Source of the DNA: Piscicola geometra
Taxonomy: Eukaryota > Annelida > Clitellata > Hirudinida > Piscicolidae
Reading direction: 5' to 3'
NCBI GenBank assembly: GCA_943735955.1
Contig: OX030958.1
Location: 1,932,493 to 1,996,492, forward strand
Length of the DNA: 64,000 nucleotides
The notes under the pieces were generated by a model that was given only the letters and a program-made list of their open reading frames with translations, was not told where the DNA came from and ran no database searches. The position numbers were made by a program, and so were the translations under genes. Positions 44,054-58,456 of the stretch are shown one piece after another; positions within the stretch are counted from its first letter, which is position 1, and each line of letters opens with the position of its first letter.

Positions 44054-45959
44054 CTGAGAAAAGCACGGAGACTAGAAAAATGGTTGTTGTAGCTGTTAAA
44101 ACGATTGTTTGAATGAATGCATTTCAAAAAATTTTTGTAGTAGACTCTAGTCATCTATTAGCTTCATACATATATTAATGCGTGCGTGAGAATAATTTCT
44201 AAAGAGTTATGATGGTGGAAATATTAATGTGAACGTGTGGTAAATTGCATAATCAGATGTTATAAAGTATTTTTCAGTGACACTGTACGACACAAAGTCT
44301 GACTAGACACATGAATAAAATACAATGCAAAATAATATAAAATAATATAAACTTTTGAATATTTTTTACATTTTAATAATGCCATTTTCCTGTGCTTGTA
44401 CAATTTAATTATAGAATTTCATTGTATATATTGGCAGATTTAATTGACATTAAAAAATATTTTTCAACTTTATAATTTTTGCTTTCAAATAATTTTTTCC
44501 GGAAACTAATAAATTTTTATACATTGAGATAAGAAAAAAAAAAAATTAAAATTATGAGATAGTTCTCTTGAAACATAATTATTTTTAAACTTATTGAGAC
44601 ATTATTTCTCACATCTGTAATAAAAACTTTTTATTTTCTAAAATTCTCCAGGCATATGTCGAGAAAAAAATGACGCTAAGGAAGCGAGAAATAGGAGGGA
44701 CCATCTACTCTGACGGGTTTGTAGATGAGCCTAATAGGGATTGACGACAGCGCAGTGGTCGTTATGGAGGGTGAGGTGGTGAAAAACGTCTGGGTGTAAG
44801 CAGCAGGTGTACTCAGCGTAGCTTATGATGCTGAATTCCAAGCCATAAGGGTAACAGCAAAGTAAATCTTGAAGCACAACTAGGTAGAGTTTAAATAAAA
44901 AAAGTGTTGAAATCTTTAAAAAAAACAACAAGATTTAACTACTCACAGCTCCTAAGGGCAAAAGAGGAGCTTTTCAAAACCAGCCAAAGCAACACTATGA
45001 GGGTAAAGTGGGTACACTAGTGTCCGAGGTAACGAGCAGCAAGCTAAGATAAACCACCGCAGTGTGCCTCATGGTTGGCTATCAAGAGCATTGTTAAGAA
45101 AATTATGAAATTTCTTGAAGTGGTGGTCTAAGAAGGAAGAGATTCTACAGCGCCATGTTGAAAAGACAAGAAACCACCTGTAGGCGAGTCGAAACAAATA
45201 ACGCCCAACATCGCATTGGCCACTGTCTAGCCTTTCTACCGCGGTAAAATTCTCAAAGAAGATGCCAGAGGTGAGCTGTTTGGAGCACTAGAGGGTACTC
45301 CGGACCACTTCGGAAAAAGACTTCATCCGCACTAACCACTGCTATAAGGGTCTGAGAGAGGGGGGAATGAGATGCTCATATTCTTGCTTGCCAGAGACCT
45401 GGATGGATCGGTCAGGGGGAGAAAAAACTGTGAATGAATGCGATAACAAAAACAAGAAAGTAAAACAATTAATTAATTAATTAATAAAGACAATAATGGT
45501 AATAATAATAATAATAATAATATTTATTATTATTTTTTACAAATACTTATTATTATTATTATTATTATTCGTATTATTATTATTAATATTAAAATTATTA
45601 TTATTAGTAGTAGTAAAATACCACAATCCCGCATTCGGCATAAATATACAATTTTATAAAGATTTAGTTTTTTAAGTGTTAAAAGTTATGTTCAGCAATA
45701 ATTAAGAACACGTTTGTATCTAACAGCTTCTACAAAATCGCTTACATTTGAAATATTGGCGTTCAGATAAAGGTGCAACTTGAAATTGTCTTGGATTTTG
45801 TTATTATCTTTTTTTTAAATTTTATCTTTTTCAATTTGTTATTATATTGTAATTTGCGCTTTTAGGGGTTTTATCGCATTGTATTGTGTTTTGCGCAAAA
45901 TATTCATATTATTATAAATAAATTATTATAAATTCTATATTTTTTATTTATTTATAATA
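44054..45959. other. Cadherin intron with an unclassified GC-richer block
   Basis: Bases 44640-45430 are richer in G+C and look like a decayed retroelement end, closing in TTAAT and ATT repeats (45455-45620). I could not identify a protein. Confidence 0.35.
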
Positions 45960-47644
45960 AATATGACCTCATATCTAACTTCAAACCAACAAAACCTGAA
46001 GATATATTACAAATTATTTATGCTACATGCACGATCATAAACCATTTTCCTCACCAAGTTATAAGACAATGTAGCTCAATATTGTCAAAAGCCATTTTCC
46101 ATCTACTTTCAAAGCAGCCCAAATTAAACCAATATTAAAGAAAGCCAACCTCGACACAACCAATCCAGCAAATTATCGACCTATTTCCAACCTGTCCACC
46201 ATATCAAAAATTATGGAAAAGGCCGTATTAAAACAACTACAACCTCATATCACCTTCAATCCAAACTATCCCAGTCACCAATCAGCCTATAGACCTTACC
46301 ACTCTACAGAAACAGCCCTACTGCATCTAACTGAACACATTTCAATGGATGCGACTCAAAAAACACCACACTCCTCGCATCACTCGATCTATCAGCAGCC
46401 TTCGACACCATCAGCCATTCCATCGTCATCGACAAACTTCATAAAACACTTGGAGTTGATGGAACTGCTTTAAACTGGCTGTCATCATATTTAGAAAATA
46501 GACAAAATCATTAGGTACACACATCTCATCACCAACCAATATACAACACGGGGTTCATCAAGGCTCTGTTCTTGGACCGCTTCTTTTCACCACATACATT
46601 TCATCTTTCTCAAATATAGTCAAGCAATTCAATATAACCTACCATAAATATGCTGATGATATACAACTTCTTCAATTCATCACACCTAATACATCCAACC
46701 AATCTACTAGTAACCTCACATCTTGTATACAAACCATGGAAACTTGGTTCCTCAATAACTATCTCCAGTTCAACACCACTAAATCTGAAATAATAAAACT
46801 AGGCACCCCTTTTCAACTAAATAGTTTAAATACCATATCATCTGTTGACATAAACTCAAATAACATCCCCATCAATAACACTCTCAAAATACTCGGAGTC
46901 ACCCTCGACAGCAAATTCACATTCAAAAACCCTATCACATTTATCATCCAATCATCACACTATCATCTCAAAGCAATCAAACACATACGCCCATTCATTA
47001 CTACTGACCTCTCCGCCTCACTTTCCCGATGTCTAATACTAAGCAGACTTGACTACTGTAACTCGCTGTAACTGTAATACAATATCACCAATCAAGAATG
47101 AAATCGTCTACAGTCAGTTTTAAACAAGGCTGCTAGAATCACACTCAATTGTGATTACCCAGGCCATCACCTTGTTTAGTCATGAATGATAATCTTATAA
47201 AACTTCACTGGCTTCCTATAGATTTTCGAATATCCCACAAAATAGCCATCACTACATTCAAAATTCTTCAAACCTCAATACCTTCACATCTCAGCAAACT
47301 CATAACCAAGAAAACATTTAACAAAAAACTGCGTACATCTTCATCTCTTCTCTTCAACCAAGAATCCACTACAAACAACATCTCAAAAAGAGAATTCCGT
47401 CACGCAGCTCCAACAACTTGGAATGCCCTTCCACTTGCACTTCACAACATCAACCAATTTTCGACTTTCAAAGCCAAACTGAAAACTCATTATTTTAACT
47501 TAGCTTAGCACTCATAATAATTACTCCATGCTACTCTTTGCTTTCTTTTTTATAACATTACTATTATAATTATGTTTATTTCTTTATTGCATTACGACGT
47601 AGTGAGAGCGCTTCAGTTGCGTGCCCGGGCGAAATACAAAACGA
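45960..47644 (+). pseudogene. LINE-A (CR1/L2-type), 5'-truncated, with 3' end
   Basis: Reverse transcriptase blocks across several frames: AANYRPISNLSTI-type block (NPANYRPISNLS), YRPYHSTETALLHLTEH, LDLSAAFDTISH, GVHQGSVLGPLLF, YADDIQLLQF, TLKILGVTLDSKFTF, LILSRLDYCNSL, HWLPIDFRISHK and TTWNALPLALHN. At least three frameshifts or stops are present. The 3' end GCGCTTCAGTTGCGTGCCCG is followed by an ATT tail at about 47650. The same 3' end is shared with SINE-A. Further fragments lie at 50821-50970/52587-52640 and 54530-54861. Confidence 0.86.
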
Positions 47645-50223
47645 CAATTATTATTATTATTATTGTTATTAAAGAAATGCGCCTATACAGATTTAAAACC
47701 TAAACTTAACATTTAAAATTTAATTGTTCATTCTATTTACCGCATTTTTACTTATAGCTAACTTTGTTGAATTTTCAGATATTTCTAGGATTTATTTAAT
47801 TATTTTCAAAAAAGCATATTTAAATTTTAAATTATTTATGGAAAATAAAATTAACGCTCTATATTTAATAACAATAAAAATCTTTATACTTTTTGTATAA
47901 AACTTAAAATATAGTTTTTAAAGTTTTTATATTAGCATTTTTTTGAATCAATAAAAATGAGTCAAGTAGAAAAGATCTTTTTGGCTATATTTTTGGAGAA
48001 TACACATAAAAAAACATGAAAACTATGAGTGATTTTATAAATTAAACGTATCTCGGATACTTAGGGGGTTAAACTTGATTATTAGGATAAAACATGATTA
48101 CCAGACCGGATCTTCAAAACTTGTAAAGAACATTTACAACAGTAGACTACTGTTGAAAGAAATAGTCTGAAAATGTGCGTACCAATGGTTTCGAAAGAAA
48201 TTTAAATCCATTTTAAGGATTTTATTATATCTTTATAAATATTATTTGGATCAAACGAAAGAACCATAATAAGTGGAGTTATCTCGATTTATTTACTGCT
48301 AGATGCCCGGTTCCTCATTTAGAAGAAATTCCGATACCAACATTCACCAACTACCAGAACTATTTGATGACGAATATTTTATTTGGATAAGGCTTCTGAT
48401 TCTAATATAGGTGATGGTGATTAAGAAGAAGTGTCCTTAATTTCTTAACTTTTCAACAAGAATGAATCAATTGTTCTAATCAGAAATCTCAAAATCTCGA
48501 AGCTTCTAAATTACTAGCTTCTCGATTAAATGAAAAAAGAATCTAAAATAATTTCTTACAATAAAAAAAAAGAGTCTAATGCTCTCAAAATGACACAGCT
48601 GTGTTTTGTGAATTTTTGGAAAAATTTGGTCTCTCAATACATTTTCCAGACGATTGGCGTTTTTTTATCGATAGCTCAAATCGTAATTCAAGTTTCCAGT
48701 ATTTAATTTTTTTCAAACGCTAAACCTATTTTAAATATTTTTATATAAATTTTTTTACAAATACATTTTTTATTTATTTAAATGATTCGATTTTGTTTCT
48801 TCAAGTTAATTACAAATCGTGGAGCATAACAATTTTTAAAACGTTAGTTTTAAAAAACCCGAGCTGCTAAAAAAATTTCGCTTATTTAAATTCAGGGAAT
48901 CAAACTAATATAAAATCATTTAAATATATTTAGACAAGAAAATGGCTGGTGGCCAGTGTAATTCATCCTTCTGAGGTTGGAGAAGCAAAAAAAGGTAGCA
49001 ATGTTGATTATGTACAAAAAAGAATAAATAAACCAATCAAATTTAAACTGCTGAAAAATTAGAATTAGAGGATATAGTGACGGATGAAGAAAGCTTTAAT
49101 CTTGGTTTGTTTGAATCGGAAACCAATAAAAAACGGTAAAAAGAAAGAAATCAAAAGAAAAATATGACTGGGAAAAAAGTATTTTCTAAGAACGAAGTTT
49201 GAACCAGCATCTTCAATGTCTAAATTTTCTTTTATTTGTGAATTAAAGTATTTAATAATTAGAAATTATTAGACTACATGCTGATAAAGGGAAATTATGT
49301 TTTGAAATGTACTATAAAATAATTTAACTTTTTATAAACTTCCAACTATTTAATCCATTTGTTTTATGCACTTCATTCGTACTAAACCAATTTTATTATT
49401 TTTTAAAAAATAATTCTATATTGATTGTTCAATATGTAAAATAGAACTTCATTGATTTAACTAGAATCTATTTTTATTTTTTTTTCTCAAAAGAATTTAT
49501 ACATTTTTTAAACTTTTATTATTTCATTGTTATTTTTTAACTCACTTTTTATGTTGTAACACTTACCAACGCTACCACCTGGTAGCAGAGTCATATTTCT
49601 AGAAAATTATTTCGATTTTTAAATTTTATTGGCTATTTGGGTTATATAAAAAATAATTTGAATTTTAAAATTGTTTGCCTTCAAAAATGTTTTGGTAGAA
49701 TAAATTCATTCTGTTCAATCTGGAGAAAAAATTGAATTACAAAATATTTATATAAAAATGTGAAATATTAATATCAAATCCGTGGATTGCAAAATTCAAT
49801 CAGCCATTCTTAAGGATTATCGTTTCTATAATAAAGAAATGTTTCTACAGTTTTATATTTTATTGAAAAAAGTTGAAGATGAAGTGCTAGTAAATATATT
49901 TTAGTTAGCTGTTTTTTTAAACATGAGTTTTAGACTGACAAAATGCAATACAATTGAAGTTTTCCAATTTTTTCAAGTCTGTTAACTGAAGATATAGGAT
50001 TATAAATGTATTTTAAAATCAGAATAGTACTGAATTTACTGTTTAAAGTTGTGAAACATGTTTTTTTAATTATAAGGGTCATTTGAAATAAAAAGTATGT
50101 TACTTCTAAGTCTTTTGAACCTATGTTTGTCTTTTCTTTGTATTTAAATATATTTCTAAGAGTTATTTTAAAGTACTACTAGTAATGGAATGACTAGTAG
50201 TCATGTTTTCGATGGCTTTTTAT
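47645..50223. other. AT-rich intron sequence, source of the duplicated segment
   Basis: No coding frame recognised. Bases 47644-50105 recur without visible change at 61539-64000. Short, broken frames at about 48300 and 48950 suggest decayed coding sequence, but I cannot name it. Confidence 0.5.
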
Positions 50224-50820
50224 TAGAGCTGTGCTTTAATCTAAGTTAACTTTCGACTAACCCGTTAATCAAATAACGCCCATTAAAAATTTCAATACCG
50301 TTAAATATTTCAACGAATTTAAACAAAAGAAACGCATTTTAAAATTTTAATGTATTTAAATTTTTCAAAATTAAACTGTATTTGCTATGTTGGCTACATT
50401 GTCAGCAAGTGAACAAAACACTCTCTTAGTTTATATTAAAAAAACGAATAGGAGAAAGTGCATTTCAGCAAACAACAATTCCTTGCAATCTTTCACTTTA
50501 CACACTTTATATGCCTCAGAAGAGGATCCAGCTTATGTTATTTGTTTCAAAAGAAATATGTCTTTCCGAACTGGAGTAGAGAAAAAGTAATCAAAATATC
50601 CAATGGTTAAAAATTGTCACTTATATGTCCCCGATTTAAAACATAAAATGTCTTCATAAGAATGAAAGAGAAGCAACTTGGAAGAGTTGGAGAAACTATT
50701 AGAAGATGATAAAACTTCCAAAACTATACACCCTTCACCAAACAAGCGATTACGAACATATGTAGCTTCAGATTTTGAAGATGAAGATACCTAAATGATG
50801 ACAAAGTCAATAATTCAACG
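50224..50820 (+). mobile_element. hAT-Z remnant, copy 1 (left end)
   Basis: Begins TAGAGCTGTGCTTTAATCTA and matches the copy at 56982. It carries the same decayed ZBED-like coding stretch and breaks off at 50820, where LINE-A sequence takes over at a short TTCGAC overlap. Confidence 0.72.
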
Positions 50821-50970
50821 TTTCGACATTCAAAGCTAAACTGAAAACTCATTATTTGAATTTAGCTTATCACTCATAATTATTAATCAATGCTACTCTT
50901 TGCTTTCCTTTTTATGACATTACTATTATAATTATTTTTATTTCTTTATTGCATTACGACGTAGTGAGAG
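50821..50970 (+). mobile_element. LINE-A 3' end, first part
   Basis: Matches 47458-47600, then is interrupted by the foldback-like element. It continues at 52587-52640 with GCGCTTCAGTTGCGTGCCCG. Confidence 0.82.
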
Positions 50971-52578
<1,608 letters not shown>

Positions 52579-52586
52579 AGTGAGAG

Positions 52587-52640
52587 CGCTTCAGTTGCGT
52601 GCCCGGGCGCCATATAAAAACAACAATTATTATTATTATT
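52587..52640 (+). mobile_element. LINE-A 3' end, second part
   Basis: CGCTTCAGTTGCGTGCCCGG and an ATT tail. With 50821-50970 it restores the LINE-A end seen at 47458-47660. Confidence 0.82.
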
Positions 52641-53495
52641 AAAAAGAAGTAATATATTTATAAAATGAATTCCTACTTTTTTTGGGATCAAAGTTATTAC
52701 TTTTTTCTTTGCTTTGAAGTATAGTATAAAACATATCAAAATATGATATATTAAGTTTTTTTTATATTCTAATGTTTGAGTTAATTGATAAAAAATATTA
52801 ATCTTTTAATTTAGTTTTCAGAAAAAAGATTTTTAAATTGAATTTTTAAAAATAAATCATTAAAGAATATTTCAATCAAACCTTTAAAAAAATTTAAGAT
52901 TTTAAAAACTAACAATATTAAAAAAAAACAAAGTAAATTAATTAAAAAATAAAAATAAAAAAACACCTTACATGAGTCACAAAAAGAAAACTTTCGAATA
53001 TTTTGAATTAGCGAAACAGAAAATACTTCACACTGTCAGTTTTAACACAAATAAAAATATGTGATAGAAGAGGAAGGGTAGTATCAGGTATTGATGTAAG
53101 TAAGAGATTTAAATCTTTTCTCAAACTTTGATTCGGGAAAAGCTGTCAACGTAATTATAGTGTGACTATAAAATACGAGTCAGCACACAGCATTATATGG
53201 TAATAAAAGACAATGATTCTTTTTTGATGTTTCATTTTTAACTTTTTATTTTCTACCATTTAGTAATGTGTCACATAAAAACTACCTAAAATATCATTCG
53301 AAAACATATTATTCAAACTAACTCAACACTTTAAAAAAATCCGATTTTAATGATTGTTTATGTGAAATCATGTTATTAATATTTTATGTCAACAGAATAT
53401 ATGCAAAAACATCAAATGAAAGCTGAAGAGCTACGAACGCTCTTAAGATATCGAAAGTGAGAAGTACTGTATGCGTAAGAGCTCTTAATGGAGGA
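52641..53495. other. AT-rich intron, nothing recognised
   Basis: No coding frame or repeat supported. Confidence 0.5.
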
Positions 53496-53737
53496 GCGGG
53501 GGTGGCTTAGATGGTAGATATAGGACTTGCAACTTAAAGGTTGCCTGTTCGAATCCTTGACAAGCAACCGTGAACTATCATATACCTAGTGTATATGATG
53601 CGGTGTTTGCGACGTATGCATTGAAAGATGTGTATGTCGTGTGGAGTGGCGCCTCGGCGCATAAGACCATGGTTCTTAGAACCATTGTAACATGGCATGC
53701 GTCTGTCAGGCTGTGAACAGTATAGACCAAAAAAAAA
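53496..53737 (+). mobile_element. SINE-B, tRNA-derived, copy 1
   Basis: Head with box A GTGGCTTAGATGG and box B CTGTTCGAATCC. The same core as SINE-A follows (ACTATCATATACCTAGTGTA). A different 3' part then reads GAACCATTGTAACATGGCAT continuing GCGTCTGTCAGGCTGTGA and a nine-A run. The tail matches the 3' end of LINE-B at 42655-42690. Confidence 0.85.
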
Positions 53738-53744
53738 TGGAACA

Positions 53745-54240
53745 AACATTGCATGCAGAAAGGCACAGTCGACCCCTTATGAATATGCCACTTCAGCTTC
53801 AATGGAAAAGGCAATCAAAAAAATATTTCTCCATATGAAACCCACTTGAAAACTCTGAAACTTTTGTTGCCTTTGGCTTCTTTGGTAACAATGTCCTTCT
53901 AGAGGAAAAGCACCTGATGGTAGGAGAGCCTCTTAAACAAATTCAGCCATTTCAGCATCCAACTATTAAAAAACTTGACAAATTTGTTACAAAGAGCACT
54001 GGATTTTTTTTTAATATTCTTGGAATATCCCTGCAATTCCTACAAATTGATTACAGTGAATGAGAATCTAAACCAGAGTATCAAAAAAGCAAATGTTTTG
54101 TGCAATCTGTCAAAGTCATCTATGACTTGTATGAACAAAAAGATACGTTATTTCAAGATTTAAACTCTTTTTTGACACGAAATAAAAATAAAAGCATATC
54201 TTCTTCAAGTAGTAAAGAACCATAGAAAGTTTTGTCAAAA
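53745..54240 (+). pseudogene. Transposon-derived coding remnant, family unassigned
   Basis: One frame reads FFGNNVLLEEKHLMVGEPLK, then PTIKKLDKFVTKSTGFFFNI, LGISLQFLQIDYSE, a TGA where Trp is likely, then ESKPEYQKSKCFVQSVKVIY and LFQDLNSFLTRNKNK. About 130 codons with one or two stops. The pattern resembles multi-copy proteins in invertebrate genomes that I take to be transposon-derived, but I cannot name the superfamily. Confidence 0.42.
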
Positions 54241-54298
54241 CCAACTAATGATCAAGCTTTGAGGACAATAATAATGCCTATTTATAATGTACCAAAGC

Positions 54299-54440
54299 AC
54301 GCAACAGAGCCTCCACTCACACGACATAAGCCGTGAAACACCGCATCATATACACTAGGTATATGATAGCTCACGGTTGGATGAACAGAGATTCGAACTG
54401 GCGACCTTTAAGTTGCAGGTCCAACAACTTTACCATCTTT
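54299..54440 (-). mobile_element. SINE-A, copy 2
   Basis: Minus-strand head GGACCTGCAACTTAAAGGTC, box B CAGTTCGAATCTC, then the shared core and the start of the SINE-A tail, GTGAGTGGAGGCTCTGTTGC. It is truncated soon after. Confidence 0.78.
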
Positions 54441-54529
54441 TAACTTGAAAGTTTTTTCCCATTTATAGCCATTACTTTTTTCCCATTTTCAGCTATTATC
54501 TCTATTTCTAATCAATTCTTCTACCATCA

Positions 54530-54861
54530 AATCAAAAATAATAAAACTAGGCACCAGTTTTCAACTAAATAGTTTAAATACTTCTGTCGACATCAACTCA
54601 AATAACATACCCATTAAGAACACTCTCAAAATACTTGGAGCCACTCTCGACAGCAAACTCACTTTCAAAACCACATCACATCTATCATCAAATCATCACA
54701 CTATCATTTCAAAGCAATCAAACACATACGCCCATTCATTACTACTGACTTCTCTGCCTCACTTTCCCGATATCTGATACTAAGCAGACTTGACTACTGT
54801 AACTCGCTATTATACAATATCACCAATCAAGAATGAAATCGTCTACAGTCAGTTTTAAACA
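54530..54861 (+). pseudogene. LINE-A fragment
   Basis: Broken frames match 46790-47120: IIKLGTSFQLNSLNTS, DINSNNIPIKNTLKILGATL and ADLTTVTR-type continuation. It ends where the second hAT-Z remnant begins. Confidence 0.78.
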
Positions 54862-56066
54862 GCGTTAAACTATTTAACGGCGTTAAAAATTTTAACGCAT
54901 TAAAAAAAATTACGCATTTAACAATTTTAATGCAATTAAAATTATCCGAATTAAACTCTTCTTTGCTGTTTTGGTTACATTGTCAGCAAGTGAACAAAAA
55001 CAATACTAATTTACAGTCAACAAACGAATGGGAAAAATTTCATTTTATCAAAAAACTTCTCATTTCTTGAAGATTTGCAAGAAAATTTCTAAGGGGGAAA
55101 AATACTTCAAATGTTCAATAGTGTTGGCACTTTACACAAAAAATATGCACTTCAGAAGATGATCCAGCTTATGTTATTCGTTTCACACACCAAATTTTTC
55201 CCAAATTAGAACAGAAAATGAATAATCAGAATATCCAATGGTCAAGAATTGCCACATCAATTTAAAATTTTTAAAAAATATGAAAGAGTTATAGAAACTA
55301 TAAGAAGAAAGGAAAACCAAAAACTTCAAACAAAATTTTTCCCCAAATTGGAACAGAGAATAAATAATCAGAATATCCAATGGTCAAGAATTGCCACATC
55401 ATTAGACCCCCAATTTAATATTGTAAAATCTTTTCACAAATGAAAAAGTTAAAGAAACTATAAGAAGAAAAAAAACTTCAAAAACTATACAGCCTTCACC
55501 AAACAAAAGACTATGAACATATGTAACTTCAGATTCTTAAGAGGAAGATACCTATTGAGGTATTACTAAGTCAATCATTAAACGTTATAGAAAAAATCTG
55601 AAGTAGGCTTTGAGAGTTGTTCTCTTGTTTGGTGGCAACAACACGAAGGGACATATCCGACTCTTGCAAAACTGGCAAGAAAGTACTTGTCATCTCCTGC
55701 AAGTACAGTTCCATGTGAGCGTCTATTCAGTTTGTCAGGACACGTAGTTATCATGAAAAGAATCTCTTTAGATCCAACTAATGTTGAAAAACTTTTTTGC
55801 TTGAATAACTGGCTCAAAATAAATGTGTGACAATTGCATTTTTATTATTTATGGATTTGTTTTTATTCTTTAAAATATGGATTACTTTTTATACAAAATT
55901 TCAGATAAAATTTTCATTACACTTGTAAGAAAAAAAATTTAAATACTATTTTATACTAATGTCAAATATGCTAAAAACATTGCGTTAAAATACGATTAAC
56001 GCACGATTAAAATTTTTAATCGAACGATTAACGGTGATTAAATTTTTTTATCGTGGAACAGTTCTA
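54862..56066 (+). mobile_element. hAT-Z remnant, copy 2
   Basis: Related throughout to 57030-58286, including the dimerisation region (55590-55830, now frameshifted) and the right terminus ACAGTTCTA at 56058-56066. The left terminus is missing. Confidence 0.72.
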
Positions 56067-56200
56067 GTTTTAATAAATTTCGTTGAATATATGTAAAAAC
56101 ATAGTTTGGGAAAAATGAAATAATATTTAAAACTATCTTCACAATTATACTAAGAGTTCATTCGCACAAAAACTAAAATCACCACCCACTACACACCTAC

Positions 56201-56527
56201 CTCATCATCCACATCATCTACCTCGATGACAACTTCCACTTCCGATGTTCTCTGAGGTATTCCGCTATCCACTGCTTGCACACAGAACCGCGCCACAGCA
56301 GTTAATTCTCGATCGAAGGGTTTAGTGACAAAGATCCTACCAAGGTATTTATCGATTCGAAGGTGGAGAAAGATGAAATCATTGTAGTAGTTGGTTGTTA
56401 AGTTGTTTTTTTTATTATTGTTAATTTTAACGAAATCTTCATTGTTGTTGAAATCGTTGAAATTGTTGATACGATTAATGAAGTTTTGTTGCAACTCATG
56501 ATTGACAAAGTTGAAGTGATTTTCAGC
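56201..56527 (-). CDS. Cadherin gene, 109-codon exon
   Basis: Between acceptor AATAACAG and donor GAG|GTAGGT, phase 0 at both sides. It begins AENHFNFVNHELQQNFINR, an Asn-rich insert that widens the middle of a cadherin repeat. It then returns to canonical sequence: YLGRIFVTKPFDRELTA, VQAVDSGIPQRTSEVEV and the calcium linker VDDVDDE at the end. Joined to the 57-base exon it gives the usual linker followed by P-x-F. The open frame to the left of the donor is only an extension into the intron. Confidence 0.86.
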
Positions 56528-56981
56528 CTGTTATTGATGTTGTTAGTTTTTGAGTGTTTTTATCACGCTTGTAATGGTTATCTTATGTAAAATGCTATAG
56601 TGGATAATGAAAAAGGCTACAAGCTCAGAAAATTGGAGCAAAGTGCTGAGTAATCAAAATCCAATTGAAAGTATTCAATATACAATATATGTATTTTCAA
56701 TCGCTTAGTTCCATCAGTTTGAATTCGAAGAGTGGTAAGTAATAGTTAGTTTGAATAAATATGAATTCAGTTTATTAATTTCAAACGTAAATAGGTTGAT
56801 TAATTTATTTCGTAATGAAAGTTAAATTAAAATTGTAAAATACAAATAAATTAGTTCTATAAAATATTAAACTTTTCCGTGTGGTAAATTGTTCAAAGTT
56901 TTTTGTTTTTACTTTTGTATAAATAACTTTATATAAATAGTATGATGCATTCGATTCGTATTAGCTAGAATAAGATTTAAC
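56528..56981. other. Cadherin intron, nothing recognised
   Basis: AT-rich; no feature supported. Confidence 0.5.
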
Positions 56982-57142
56982 TAGAGCTGTGCTTTAATCT
57001 AAGTTAAATTCGATTAACGCGTTAATGAATAAACGCCCGTTAAAAAGTTTAACGCCGTTAAATATTAAAAAAATATATAAATTAACGCATTCAAAAATTG
57101 TAATGCATTTAAATTTATCATAATTAAACTTTTTTTGCCCTG

Positions 57143-58055
57143 TTGGCTACATTTTCAGCAAGTGAACACTCTCTTAATTTACTATCAAAAAACGAATGGG
57201 AAAAAGTGCTTTTCATCAAAAAACTTTTCATTCCTTCTAGATTTGCAACGGAACTTCTAGGCGGTGAAAAACACGTAACATTTTCAATAGTGTTACTTGC
57301 AATTTGTCACTTTTGGGTGAACGGGTAGCTGAGTCGACAACGACTCTCGGCTTGACCAATAATGAAAGGTCCTAGGTTCAAGTGCAACCAATGCCCTAGT
57401 AACCCAAAAGCGCAAATGAAAATATGCAGCCTAAGTGGCCTGGAAGCCCGTTCGGGTTATACGCCACTATAATAATGCTCGTCATTATTATTAATATTAT
57501 TATTACTTTAAACAACAAATATGCGCTTCAGAAGATGATACAGCTTATGTTATTTGTTTCAAAATAGGAGTAGAGAAAAAATAGTCAAAATATCCAATGG
57601 TTATGAATTGCCGCATCCTTAGACCCCGATTTAAAACTTAAAACGTCTTCAAAAGAGAAGCAACGTGGAAAGAGTTGGAGAAACTATTAGAAGATAATAA
57701 AACTTCCAAAACTATACACCCTTCCTAAAATAAGCGATTACGAACATTTATAGTTTCAGAGTCTGAAGATGAAGATACCTAAATGATGACAAAGTCAATA
57801 ATTCAACGTTATAGAACAGAATTTGAAGTAGCCATTCAGAGTTATTCTCTTGTTTGGCGGCAACAACACGAAGAAGCATATCCGGCTCTAGAGAAACTGG
57901 CAAAAAAGTACTTGTCAACTCCTGCAAGTACAGTTCCATGTGAACGTCTACTCAGCTTGTCAGGACACATAGTTAGAAAGAAAAGAGCCTCTTTAGATCC
58001 AACTAATGTAGAAAAACTAGTTTGCTTGAATAACTGGCTAAATAAAGGTGTGTGA
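57143..58055 (+). pseudogene. ZBED-like hAT transposase remnant
   Basis: The first part reads FSASEHSLNLLSKNEWEKV and ATELLGGEKHVTFSIVL. After the SINE and several stops, 57783-58055 gives the hAT dimerisation region: YPALEKLAKKYLSTPASTVP, CERLLSLSGHIVRKKRASLD, NVEKLVCLNNWL. This is the C-terminal signature of ZBED1-type hAT proteins. The catalytic core between them is missing. Confidence 0.82.
57315..57502 (+). mobile_element. SINE-C, tRNA-derived
   Basis: Head GGGTAGCTGAGTCGACAACG with box B GGTTCAAGTGCAACC, then GCCCGTTCGGGTTATACGCC and an ATT-rich tail. The flanks of the hAT-Z remnant join cleanly when it is removed. A 5-bp duplication ACTTT is possible. The tRNA type differs from SINE-A/B. 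Confidence 0.7.
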
Positions 58056-58456
58056 CAATTGCATTTTTTATCATTTATGGATTCTTTTTTTTCAAATGCG
58101 GATTATTTGTATAAATAAATTCTGATGAAATTTCTAATAAATTTTTGAGAATTTTTTTTTCAAATACTGTTTTCTGCTAATGTCAAATATGCTAAAAAAA
58201 TTGCGTTAAAATACGATTAATGCACGATTAAAATTTCTAATCGAACGATTAACGGCGATTAAAATTTTATTCGAGGAACAGTTCTAGTTTTGACACATTT
58301 TTAATATTCATCATAAATATTTTAAATGTGTTAAAAAAATTAAAAAACTGTCTTAGTTATAGTATAATGAAGTTAATAAATAAGAATAAAAAGAATGAAA
58401 TATATTTTAATTTATTTAGATTTCTTACACTTTTTACACAAGTTTACAACTTATAC

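Larger units (their letters stand above)
56982..58286 (+). mobile_element. hAT-Z element, copy 3, both ends present
   Basis: Ends TAGAGCTGTGC and, from the other side, TAGAACTGTTC fit hAT termini. The flanks GATTTAAC (56974-56981) and GTTTTGAC (58287-58294) agree at 6 of 8 bases, a decayed duplication. The subterminal regions are full of GTTAA/TTAACG motifs in both orientations. It is interrupted by SINE-C at 57315-57502. Confidence 0.76.

Noticed and set aside
47645..50223. A true recent segmental duplication with 61539-64000
   Set aside because: Not excluded, but the adjacent 200-N gap and apparent identity make an assembly artefact the simpler reading, so I do not annotate it as biological.
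53534..53814. Minus-strand ORFs near 53.6 kb
   Set aside because: They read the SINE in reverse.
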